Assembly: GCA_018066005.1 (NCBI GenBank)
Contig: JAGHSG010000080.1
Coordinates: 1-38,094, forward strand
Length of the DNA: 38,094 bases
From: Bacteroidales bacterium
GTDB lineage: Bacteria; Bacteroidota; Bacteroidia; Bacteroidales; Paludibacteraceae
Direction: 5' to 3'
A program made the position numbers and the translations under genes. Shown one piece after another: positions 1-10,800 of the stretch (position 1 is its first letter; every line of letters starts with the position of its first letter). The notes under the pieces are model-generated. The model was given only the letters and a program-made list of their open reading frames with translations. It was not told the DNA's origin and made no database searches.

Positions 1-35
1 TTTTTCGTTTTTTATTTTCTGTGTTTAAGATTTTA

Positions 36-192
36 ACAAAAACCGACATCTACCCCTTGTGTTTGATGTTATGTCTTTTGCAAGCCATTGCTGCTGTCGC
101 TGTCAGCCAATCTTAGTGAGCAAGCTCCCTGATCTTTTCAGCCACCTACATTATCACCCTATCGGGTTAACATCAACCCCAAGGCGATAAAC
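36..192 (+). repeat. Cloverleaf-like dispersed element, copy 1 (type B)
   Basis: ACAAAAACC at 36-44; helix CCTTGTGTTTGATGTTA (55-71) / TAACATCAACCCCAAGG (168-184); hairpin ACCC(TATC)GGGT just before the right arm; CGATAAAC at 185-192. Confidence 0.75.
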
Positions 193-303
193 AACGCGCT
201 TTGCGCTAAAAACAATTCATCAGTAGCCACGCCAGTGGCGCATCAATTCAGCAATTCATCATTTAGCCCTTTGGGGTCCCCGACACGCTTGCGCTTTATT
301 TCT

Positions 304-457
304 GTTTATCGTCTTGAAGAGGATGATGCCTTCTGGAGGAAGGTGATGGTATGAGGACAGGATTGTATAGGAAAACGTGTTTTCATGGAAAATCATGAAC
401 TCATAGCAGCAGGTACAATAGTACTCATCCTATTCAAGAGGTTTTTATGGTTTTTGT
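304..457 (-). repeat. Cloverleaf-like dispersed element, copy 2 (type A, inverted)
   Basis: GTTTATCG at 304-311 and GGTTTTTGT at 449-457 (reverse complements of the family ends); helix CTTGAAGAGGATG (313-325) / CATCCTATTCAAG (426-438); hairpin CCTTC/GAAGG at 329-343. Confidence 0.75.
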
Positions 458-462
458 CTATT

Positions 463-1634
463 TTATTCCCTCAGCGCAGCGTTCTTATTCTTATCAATCA
501 GTGCATTAATAGTCTTTACGGACTCTCCTGTGGTAAGCCCGTCCTTAGGTGTATTCATGCAATAATCCACGAGTTGCTCCACGGTTGTAGTAGCCACGTG
601 CATACGTGTGTCGGAAGACGCGTAGTAAATCAGAATACGTCCGTCAGGGTCCTTTATCCAACCGTTGGTAAACAGCACGTTCATCACGTCGCCGATATAT
701 TCTTCTCCCTGCGGTGCCATGAAATAGCCGCCGGGGGTGGCGATAGGGCGCCATGGTTCATCCAAGGCAGTCATGTATAGATATAATACATAGCGTAATC
801 CGCTGGCGCATCCGCGCACGCCGTGTGCGAGGTGCAGCCAACCGCGGTCGGTCTTGATAGGATGAGGACCTTCACCGTTCTTAACTTCTTTGATAGTGTG
901 GTATAGCGTGCGTCGATGATGGTTTCTTCTTTCACCTCGGCATGCGTCATATCATCTACGAGTGCCCAACCTATGCCGCCACCGTTTCCGGCGTCGATAA
1001 AGCCGTCTTGCGGTCGGGTGTAGAGGGCATACTTACCTTGCACAAACTCGGGGTGCAGCACCACGTTACGCTGTTGGGACTTCGTTTTCAGGTCTGGCAG
1101 CCGTTGCCATGTGACGAGGTCTTTGGTTCGCGCTATTCCGCAAGTGGCTGTAGCAGCACTCAAGTCACCCGGGCATGAGTCGTCGTGCCGTTCTACGCAG
1201 AACAGACCATATATCCATCCGTCCTCGTGTTGGGTGAGACGCATGTCGTATATGTTGGTTGCGGGGATGGTGTCTTCGGGCATAGTGATAGGACGTTCCC
1301 AGAAGCGGAAATTATCAATACCGTTAGGGGATTCGGCTACGGCGAAGAAAGACTTGCGGTCGTTTCCCTCTACGCGGCATACGAGCAGGTATTTGCCATT
1401 GAGGTAGATAGCACCGCTATTAAGGACAGCATTTACTCCGATGCGTTCCATCAGATAGGGGTTGGTCTCGGGGTTGAAATCGAATCGCCACGTGAGGGGA
1501 GCATGAGCGGCTGTCAGAATAGGGTACTGATAGCGTGTGTAAATACCGTTGATACTTGGCAGGGGTACATTTTCCCTTGATAGTAAGTTTTCTTGTTGTT
1601 GTAATAAAAAGTTTTTACGTTCTATAAAATTCAT
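463..1634 (-). CDS. GH130 beta-mannoside phosphorylase (4-O-beta-D-mannosyl-D-glucose phosphorylase-like), interrupted by a frameshift near 903-915
   Basis: ORF 771-1634 carries the N-terminal GH130 fold ([39 protein letters not shown]); the other frame continues [31 protein letters not shown]...[17 protein letters not shown]...[13 protein letters not shown] into ORF 463-819. Confidence 0.85.
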
Positions 1635-1647
1635 AGTGTATGTTTTT

Positions 1648-4110
1648 TTATAATTCGACTGTTATTTGATGTTTACCGGGTAGGTATGGTATTAGATTAC
1701 CCTGTATGCTTTGTCCGTCCATATAAAGTTGTTTAACGCCGCATTGGTGTTTATTGGTATTTCGGACGGTGATGGTGTATTCTCCTCCGCGTATAATCCG
1801 GTGTACGGTGTATTCGCTCAAGTGAGACGGAATACAGGGGTCTATGCGCAAGCCATTGAGTTGGGGTTGGATACCGAGTATATACTGTGTGATAGTGAGC
1901 CAGTTCCACGCTGCTGTACCTGTCAGCCACGAGTTCTTGCCTTCACCGGGTTTAGCGGCATCTTTACCTGCCACCATCTGACAATACACATATGGTTCCA
2001 CTTTATGCAGGTCCTGATCTTCTATCCATGCGGGACATATCTTGGTATAGTGCTGCCAAGCGTCGTCGCCGCGTCCGGCGAGAGTCTCGCCTATGATGAC
2101 CCACGGGTTGTTGTGGCAGAAGATACCGGCGTTCTCTTTGTATCCGGCGGGGTATGAACTTATCTCACCCATCTCGACATGATAGGTAGTGAAGGCGGGA
2201 TGATTGAGCACCATGCCGTGCTGCGTGTCAAGGTAGCGTTTGCAACTATCCAGTGCGCGGTCGCATAGTCCTTCATCGGCACCGATGCGGGCCATGGTGC
2301 AGAAACCCTGTGACTCGATAAATATCTTACCTTCTTCGTTCTCGTTAGAACCTATTTTGTGTCCGTAGTAATCGTAGGCGCGTAAGAACCACTCTCCGTC
2401 CCAGCCATATTGCTTAACGGCTTGCTCCATGTGTTCGATGGCTTGTGTTATCTCGCTATCGGGCATCAGTTCGGCGAGTTGCCGTCCGCAATAGACAAAT
2501 AGTCCGGCTATCATGAGGGACTCGGCTTGACTGCCTTCGGTCTTGTTCTCTGTTGTCTGGAACGACTCGTTGGAGTCCATACTGAAGCAGTTGAGGTTGA
2601 GACAGTCGTTCCAGTCGGCTCGTCCGATGAGGGGCAGTCCGTGAGGACCGAGGTTATGGGTTACGTGGCGGAAGGATATGAGCAGGTGTTCGCGAAGTGA
2701 TACTTCGCTGCCGGCTTGGTTGTCAAAAGGCACGGGTTCGTCCAATATGCTATAATCACCGGTTTCTTTGAGGTATGCCATCGTACCAAAGATGAGCCAC
2801 ATGGGGTCGTCGTTAAATCCGCCGCCTATGTCGTTGTTGCCGCGTTTGGATAGGGGTTGGTATTGGTGGTAACACCCACCGTCTGGGAATTGTGTGGCGG
2901 CAATGTCCAATATACGTTGTCGTGCCCGTTCCGGTACTTGGTGAACAAAACCGACAAGGTCTTGGTTGGAGTCGCGGAATCCCATACCGCGACCTATGCC
3001 GCTCTCAAAGAACGAGGCGGAGCGGGAGAAACAGAATGTGATGAAGCATTGATATTGATTCCATATATTAACCATACGGTCCAAGCGTGGGTCGGTAGAG
3101 TGGATGGTGAAGTAGGACAATAATTTATCCCACCAAATCTTTAACTCCTGAAAAGCCGCCTCTACCTGCTCCGTGGTGCTAAACCGGTTGATTAACCTAT
3201 GAGCCTCCGTCTTGTTGATAAGTGTATGGTCGCTATCTTGGGAACAAATCAGTTCACCGCGTTCTTTGCGAATCATCTCATCATTGTCAAATTTGCGGTC
3301 CTGCGGGTTTTCTGCGTAGCCGAGTAGGAAGATGAGGTCGGTGGATTCGCCGGGTGCAAGTGTTACTTGTACGAAGTGTGAGGCGATGGGGCTCCATCCG
3401 TGAGCGAGTGAGTTGCCGGCGGTGCCGGTCAGGACCTGTTGCGGGTTGGAGAAGTCGTTGTATAGTCCGATAAAACTCTCGCGGTCGGTATCAAATCCGT
3501 CAGCGGGTCGGTTGGTGAGTGCGTAGAAAGCGTAATGGTCGCGTCGTTCTTTGTATTCGGTCTTGTGGTAGATGACGTTGCGTTGGTCTATCTCCACTTC
3601 TCCGGTGGACCAGTTACGTTGAAAGTTCTCCATGTCGGTGACGGCATTCCAAAGACACCATTCTTGCAAACTATACACTTGCAGTTGTTTGACGGTGTCG
3701 GAGCGGTTGGTGAGAGTGAGGCGATGTACTTCGGCGTTGGTTTGTAGCGGGACGAAGAGCAGAAGGGATGCTTCGATGCCGTTTTTCTGTCCGGTGATGC
3801 GTGTGTAGTTGAGTCCGTGTCGGCACTCGTAGCTATCTAAGGGTGTCTTGCAGGGTTTCCAACCGGGGTTCCAGATGGTGTCTCCGTCTTTGATGTAGAA
3901 GTACCGTCCTCCGGCATCCATAGGTACGCCGTTGTAGCGGTAGCGTGTTATTCGGCGAAACTTGGCATCTTTGTAAAAACTGTATCCGCCACCGGTGTTG
4001 CTGACCAAACCGAAGAATTCCTCCTGCCCGAGGTAGTTAATCCATGGGAAGGGGGTAGCGGGCTTTGTAATCACAAACTCGCGATGTATGTCGTCAAAAT
4101 GTCCGTACAT
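1648..4110 (-). CDS. GH94 cellobiose-phosphorylase-like enzyme
   Basis: [28 protein letters not shown]..., [47 protein letters not shown]; the ORF is open to 4173 but the conserved N-terminus starts at 4110. Confidence 0.88.
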   Translation of the reverse strand: MYGHFDDIHREFVITKPATPFPWINYLGQEEFFGLVSNTGGGYSFYKDAKFRRITRYRYNGVPMDAGGRYFYIKDGDTIWNPGWKPCKTPLDSYECRHGLNYTRITGQKNGIEASLLLFVPLQTNAEVHRLTLTNRSDTVKQLQVYSLQEWCLWNAVTDMENFQRNWSTGEVEIDQRNVIYHKTEYKERRDHYAFYALTNRPADGFDTDRESFIGLYNDFSNPQQVLTGTAGNSLAHGWSPIASHFVQVTLAPGESTDLIFLLGYAENPQDRKFDNDEMIRKERGELICSQDSDHTLINKTEAHRLINRFSTTEQVEAAFQELKIWWDKLLSYFTIHSTDPRLDRMVNIWNQYQCFITFCFSRSASFFESGIGRGMGFRDSNQDLVGFVHQVPERARQRILDIAATQFPDGGCYHQYQPLSKRGNNDIGGGFNDDPMWLIFGTMAYLKETGDYSILDEPVPFDNQAGSEVSLREHLLISFRHVTHNLGPHGLPLIGRADWNDCLNLNCFSMDSNESFQTTENKTEGSQAESLMIAGLFVYCGRQLAELMPDSEITQAIEHMEQAVKQYGWDGEWFLRAYDYYGHKIGSNENEEGKIFIESQGFCTMARIGADEGLCDRALDSCKRYLDTQHGMVLNHPAFTTYHVEMGEISSYPAGYKENAGIFCHNNPWVIIGETLAGRGDDAWQHYTKICPAWIEDQDLHKVEPYVYCQMVAGKDAAKPGEGKNSWLTGTAAWNWLTITQYILGIQPQLNGLRIDPCIPSHLSEYTVHRIIRGGEYTITVRNTNKHQCGVKQLYMDGQSIQGNLIPYLPGKHQITVEL

Positions 4111-4237
4111 GATTGTGTGTAGTTTTGTTGCACATATTCTTCGTCCGTTACCATCGTGTTCAAGTCCTAACAATGTCCTAACATAGTCCTAACATGAACG
4201 GGCGATGAGTTTTTTATTTCCTGTGTTTGAGTGTTTA

Positions 4238-4392
4238 ACAAAAACCGAGATTTACCCCTTGTGGTTGATGTTATGTCTTTGCAAGCCATTGATGCTATAG
4301 TTGTCTGCAAATCTTAGTGAGCAAGTTCCCTAATCTTTTCAGTCATCTACATCATCCCCTATCGGGTTAGCATCAATCACAAGGCGATAAAC
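4238..4392 (+). repeat. Cloverleaf-like dispersed element, copy 3 (type B)
   Basis: ACAAAAACC 4238-4246; helix CCTTGTGGTTGATGTTA (4257-4273) / TAGCATCAATCACAAGG (4368-4384); CCC(CTATC)GGG hairpin; CGATAAAC 4385-4392. Confidence 0.75.
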
Positions 4393-4443
4393 AACGCTTC
4401 GCTTCAAAAACAATTTCCATCATTCCATCAATTCATCAGTCCA

Positions 4444-4824
4444 TCAGTCCATCAATAGCCGCTTGCGGCGTAAGTATGTCACCACCCCAGCCAACGCAGC
4501 CATCAGCAGCAACGGCAGCACAGCATCGCCGATAGGATCAACAAATGGTTTGTTATAATCTGTACCCCCAGTTGTCTCTGCCCCACCGGGACCACCACTT
4601 TCACCTTCTTTTCTTGCTCCTGCTCTCCGCCCGGACGTAGGAGACGATGCTCCTACGTCGTAGATGGTAGAGGAATAAGAAGATGTACCCGTACCGGAAG
4701 AGCCGCTCATGACAGTCGTGTTATTGACGGACTGAAATTCGTATGTCGGCATGTCGGTATAACCTTGTGCAACAACAGCGGTTGTTACAAGAACGAATGC
4801 AATAATACTAATGTTCTTTTTCAT
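4444..4824 (-). CDS. Small secreted Ser/Gly-rich protein with C-terminal PIGD-TM-RRKR anchor
   Basis: Signal peptide MKKNISIIAFVLVTTAVVAQ; low-complexity middle; VDPIGDAVLPLLLMAALAGVVTYLRRKRLLMD C-terminus; directly downstream of the giant ORF. Confidence 0.7.
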   Translation of the reverse strand: MKKNISIIAFVLVTTAVVAQGYTDMPTYEFQSVNNTTVMSGSSGTGTSSYSSTIYDVGASSPTSGRRAGARKEGESGGPGGAETTGGTDYNKPFVDPIGDAVLPLLLMAALAGVVTYLRRKRLLMD

Positions 4825-4841
4825 AATCGTACCTTATATGT

Positions 4842-7800
4842 TTATTTTACATGTTGTCCAACAGCGTTGTATAGTACACCATTTCTCAGGATATATACTT
4901 TGTCATCCATAATGAACTTAAATACACCTTCGGCATCGACATTAAGTGCCTCCACTACAGGAATGAGTGTAGGAGTGGAACCGCCACCCACTAATCTGAG
5001 TCGTGGAGCATTGGCTTTCGTTTCTGCACTGGCTTGTATATAGCAGTGGAACGGCAGAATTTCCGGGTGGTCGGTCAGCACAAACTCGGTGTGGTCATCA
5101 TTCAGCACGTACGCGTCGTATGGGTAAACGGGAACAACCGAGTTATTAGCCACATAGTGATAAGTGGGTTTCGTGCCATCTGTTGGCCAACTGCCATGAT
5201 CAACCGTAGCATCTTCAAAACCAAGTACTTCAGTAGAACCGGTCATACCGTATGTGATGTAAGTGTTTTTGAAATACCCGTCACTTTGTGTGCTGGTAAA
5301 TTCAAGGATATACGGAGTATTGGCTTGTGGTTTTTCATTAATCGTCATCTCCCAGCGTTGTCTAAATTCAGTTCCGATAACTGTAGCCTTTTCTTCATGC
5401 TTTAGTTCTTCCAGAACGAAGTAACCGGCTCTGACTGTCCATTTGTCGCCATCATGTTGCCGTATAGCAGGATAGATGTCATACATGTTATGGTTTTTAG
5501 GATCTTCCACTTGGATAGACGTTGCGGTGAAAGGTAGAGCAAAGTCTTCCCAAACATCCAATTGTTTTACTTGACGGATATGTTTAACAGAGGTCTTTAC
5601 TTCTACATTCTCTTCGTTATTGGCTTGACCGCCATCGTAGATAATGAGGTTGTTCACACCGCAAACAGGTATCTCCTTGGTCTCACCTGAATTGATGGTG
5701 AATGTTTCTGTCGATAATTCGTGACAGAAGACGTTTTGATTAGCAGTAATCTTGATTTGGTCAAATGCAGCAGATTCGCCTCCTGTAGCATGCAAGCAGA
5801 TAATAATGTCTTGTGGTTGAGAAATTGTATATCCCGTCAAGGCTTTAGATTCCTTAAACGGCCATGTATCAGGACCATGATTTCCATCAGAAACGCTTTG
5901 ACTATATTTTGCGTAATGTACACCATGATAAATCAAATCATTACTTGCTCCTGTTTCATCTTTATAGTAGATAGACAAAGTTTGAGTTAAATCTGAATTA
6001 GAAGCAATCCACATTGAGAATGAATAAGTTGCAGCGGCTGGAAGTTTGGTCATATAATACATAGCATGATTAGTACATTTCTTATAGTCGTAGTATCCAG
6101 CCTCATGATATCCTGTGTAATAATCATGATATGCTCCACAACTACCGCCGTGCGGTATTTCATAAGGAAGTTGATCTTCGGAAGTTACCGTGTTATATTC
6201 TATATAACCATCCTCGCATTGGATAATATACGTATCTACGCACTCAACAGGAGCATAAATGGCTTTCAATTTGAGGTCCTGAGCCGGCATCGTGAAGGTC
6301 AGTGGGTTGTCGTGCTCGTGTCCTGTAATAGGTGCAGTACCGGATACTTGCTTCCAATGACTGAAGTTATAATCTAACTTATAGTCTTTATCCGAAACAA
6401 ATGCTTCCAAAGTAACTTGACCACCAATAGGATAAGTACCACCACCAGTGACTTCGCTACCAGGCTTACCAAACTCTGTAGTTACTGTATAAATTTGATC
6501 AAATGTAGCTGTCCAAGTGATAGCTTGGGTTTGAGCATTGGCGTAGATAGTGCGCGTGATCTCACGATTACCGTCAATCCATTGAACGAAGCCATAACCC
6601 TCATCAGGCGTAGCCGTCAAGACAACGGGAGTATTAGCTGTCAAATCGCCTCCTGTGTAAGGTTCATCATTAACGGTAGCAGCAATCGTACCATTGGGGC
6701 AAGTGCCTAAGGTGATGTGATAAGTAACAATATCTTCCTCCGAGTTAGCATAGACGGTGTAGTTGTCTGTAGCCGGCATATCGAAGGTATAAGAAGAGGT
6801 TGTTGCCAACTCTTCACCTCCGGCATCTTCCGTCCAATTAGTGAACTTATAGCCCTGATCAGCAGTAGCGGTAACAGTTACGCTCTCGCCTTCGGCATAT
6901 TGACCTGCACCGGTAACAGAAGCGATGTGCTCATCATGATTTACTACGAGCGTATATACACGTACGAAGTTGGCAGTGATGGTCTCGGTGGCATTTACGA
7001 TGCGAGCGTAAGTTGCTTCCGTAGAAACCTCTACGTCATTGACCGTCCAATTAACGAAGCGATAATTGTCTTCCGGAGTAGCAGTAAGAGTTACTTCTGT
7101 GCCCTTTTCTAAGCCGGTAGTTGTTGCAGGGTAGGTTTTTACCGTACCGCTCTCGTCAGGAGATACCACAACTGTCAAATCTACAGGAGGAACAATCGGT
7201 TCTTGAGATGTTACATTCGTTGCTTGGATTTCGGAGAAGAGAACAGTGCCAGTCAAACTGCTCATTCCCCACCCATCTTTGGAATAGTTCATCCAAATTT
7301 CAAAGCCGGATGTTGCAGTGGCAGCGGTAGCGTCTTCTACATAGAAATATTCCCAAGCGCCATTGGTTGAAGGCAGTTTACATACGATTCCATGTTCACC
7401 ACCGACATTGAATTCCATATAGATATTATCATCCGCCATGTACCAGAACGCATAACCGGTAGCTTTGGCATTAGCCGAGTAATTAGCATCGGTTGGAACG
7501 GTATATGCGCTATAATCACTTGTGGACTGGAAGTTAATAGCGTATTGTAGAACATTATGTTGGAATGAGCCTGTATTATCAGCAATAGAAGTAATCGTTA
7601 TGCGGTCTAGGTTACTATGTCTGTCAATATGCGAACCAACGTTGGTACTTGTACCGGTAGCAATCAGATTGTGTACCTCGTCAAAGACGAAGTGTGCAAC
7701 AACGGCAACGTCCTTTGTTGGCATGGGGAATTTCAGCGGATTTGCTTTGGCTTGTTGATCGGTCAATTCCACATCTGTTGAAGACCAATGATCAAAGCGA

Positions 7801-10800
7801 TACTGATTGTTATCTACGATAGCAGTTACTTGAGCTTCACGACCTTCGCCCACTTGTTGAGTAGTTGGATCTACATGACCCCAAGACGATTGTTCATCAG
7901 CTACAGAAGCGGTCAGGGTGTGTTTAGTAACCTCTGTATCAAAGTAAGCGGTAAGAGTTACATTTTTAGCAGGCATCGGATAGTTAAACGATGCATCAGT
8001 AGATACAACAGTTTCACCTTCCTTCCAAGCAACAAATTCATAGCCTGATTTAGCCGTAACGTTGATAGGAGCCAAAGCACCTTTTGTATATGCACCTGCA
8101 CCGGTTGCATTTTCTCCCTTTTCGGGGTCATTAATTTCCAGTTTTAGTTCATAGCGAGGAGTTGTAGTACATAAGACATCGTTTGTAGTTGAAATATCAA
8201 TATAGTCAAAACGAGCATCATTCTGAGCCCATAAACCGATAATATAATTACCGGGGTCTAAAGTTTTATTATATGTAGCCGTTGTAAATGGTTTTTGCCA
8301 ACCACTAGAAGCAAATTTGTCACTAGATATACGTAAATAATTTTTACCTGTGTTGGTCACTTGAATATCTCCACTTTCTTGTGTTTCTTTATAAATCCTA
8401 ATCTTGGAATAAGTATCTTGCGAGTTGGCATAACGAATCTGCATAGTTAGAGCAGCTTGTTCATCACCGGAAATAGATAACGGTATATATATTTCACTGC
8501 CAGCATCTTCATGTACAGTCAACATATATCCACTACCGGAATATTCTCCACGCTCATTATTATTTCCAAATGTAGCCGTTTTTGGACCTGCAACGCCTGA
8601 ATTAACGATAGTAAGTTTGTCGTAAGGAATCATAGCGTCTTCACATTCCAATTCCTTATGTTTAGTACACTCGACTATCGGTGCCACTGCAAATTGTGCG
8701 TAGTAAGTTACATTGCCTGTAGGAATGGTCGATTCAGTAATTTGATTACCACCAGTTGCAGCATCAAACCAACCTGTCATGTTATAGTTATCACGTGTTG
8801 CCTCGGGTAATGTACCTATAGCATCACCGGCATAAATGTCTTTACTTGCTGTAGCACAAGTACCGCCGTTGGTAGTAGCATCAAAAGTGATGGTATATTG
8901 TGGAATGGCTGCAAAGTTAGCAACAATAGTGGTTGCTTTATTTGGCATTGTGTACGTATAATTGGCTTCAGTAGAAACTGCTTCTCCTGCAACCGTCCAA
9001 TTGACAAAGCGGCAATGCTCATTAGGTGTAGCGGTTAATGAAACCTCTTCATCTTTGGCATATTTACCGGTACCTGTAGCAGTACCCATGTTGTCGTCAT
9101 TCACACTAACGGTTAAGTCGTATTTAGGAACTTCCACCTTTACATTTGTGGTAATATTGAGGTTGCTATTTACCGGCAGTGTGCAAGGATTTTGGGTATA
9201 GGTGTTCTTACCGTCAGAGAAGTTGTCAAAGTCGTAACCGGTGGCTTTTTCCCAAGTAAAGATAACTTGTGTTCCTTCGGGCACTTCGTCACCGCTATTG
9301 ATAGTAGCACCATCCTTAATCTGTGCCGAAGTAGAACCTTGACTTGGTGGGGTGAATGTTACGGTGTGGTTAATGAATTTCTCTGTAATCTCTGTGGCAC
9401 GGATTTCAGTAATATAGAATGTGCCACTATTTACGGATGTTACCGTTTGACCACTTTGACCAGGCCAGTTTTTTGCTTCATCTGTACCATTGACATAGAT
9501 ACGGATGTGGTCACGATTCCAACCATTAGCAGCATTATTCGCTACATACATATATTTCCATGTGTTGTTGGTGCTTGGCAGGTACGTTTCAATTGATCAC
9601 CGTTATTATCATTGTAATCAAAGCAGAATGCCAGAGTAAAGTCTCCTTCTGTCTTATACCAGAAACCAAAACCGGTAGCGCCAGCAGAAGACGAAGAATT
9701 ATATGCTGCATCTTTGCCAATTTCGTAACCATTCCAGTTATTATTCATATTACTAAATGTGAACTTCAGCACCTTATGACCAGTGAAGTATGAATCATCC
9801 TCTTTTGAGCAACTCATAGTAGCACTACCACCTTGCTTGCTCATATAAGATTCATTGTCAGGAGTTACAATCAAAGCATCTACTTTGGGTTTTTCTGCCC
9901 ACTTGGTGTAGAGGGTGCAGGCTTCATCTTTTACCCAGTTGCCGTAAGCATCGGTATAATTCTCCACACTTGTGCAGAGAGTACCATCGGCATTCATGAC
10001 CTTGGTAGTGCAATCTTGTTCAGCATAGAAACCTTCTACTATATAATTATCGCGCGTGGGCGCAGAGAAGTTACTAGTTGAATTGGAGTTATAGGTAACT
10101 TGGACACTACCAGCAACAGAACCACCATTCTTGTCCAGCTTGAGGTTGTAGGTCTTTGCTGTCCATTGAGCCGTATAAGTAGTGGCAGCAGCGGGCATAG
10201 TAGCAGCAACTGCCGGATTCCAACCAGCAAAGGTATAACCGGTCTTCTCGTAAACAGGAGCTTTCAAACTTGTGCCGAAATCAACATCACCGGCAGCCGT
10301 TCCTGCCGTTTTGAGAGTAGCACCATCAATACCTGCCCAAGTGAGGGTGTAGTGGTTTATACTCCACTGAGCCGTGTAAGTTACATCGTTGTCAGGCATA
10401 GTGGCTGCAACAGTAGGACTCCAACCTGTAAACTCATAACCTGTCTTGGAAACTGTAGGAGCAACAAGAGTAGTTCCATAATTAACAAGCCCTGCTTTCG
10501 TATAGTCACCTGTCAAGGTAGCGCCTTCAATATCCGCCCATGTGAGGTTGTGTTGGTTGATAGCGCAAGTTGCAGAGATAGTAATATCTTCTGTCAAAAT
10601 CAATGGTGAACCCGATGTAAAGTCTTTACCATTAACTTGGAATGAAGTTGCAGAATATCCTTGCGCGGGCGTGAAAGTTATTGTAAGGATACATGTGTGC
10701 GCGAGGTCAGCACTAACGGAAGTCATATTTTGTGCAGAACCGGCAACGTCTGTGTATGCAACATTGATTGTTCCGTTAGCAACTTCACCAAGCGTTACCT

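Noticed and set aside
385-780. 131-aa plus ORF sharing LIAAGTIV(L/P)ILFKRFLWFLS with ORF 14213-14434
   Set aside because: Similarity is due to the inverted DNA element copies, and the ORF runs antisense to GH130.
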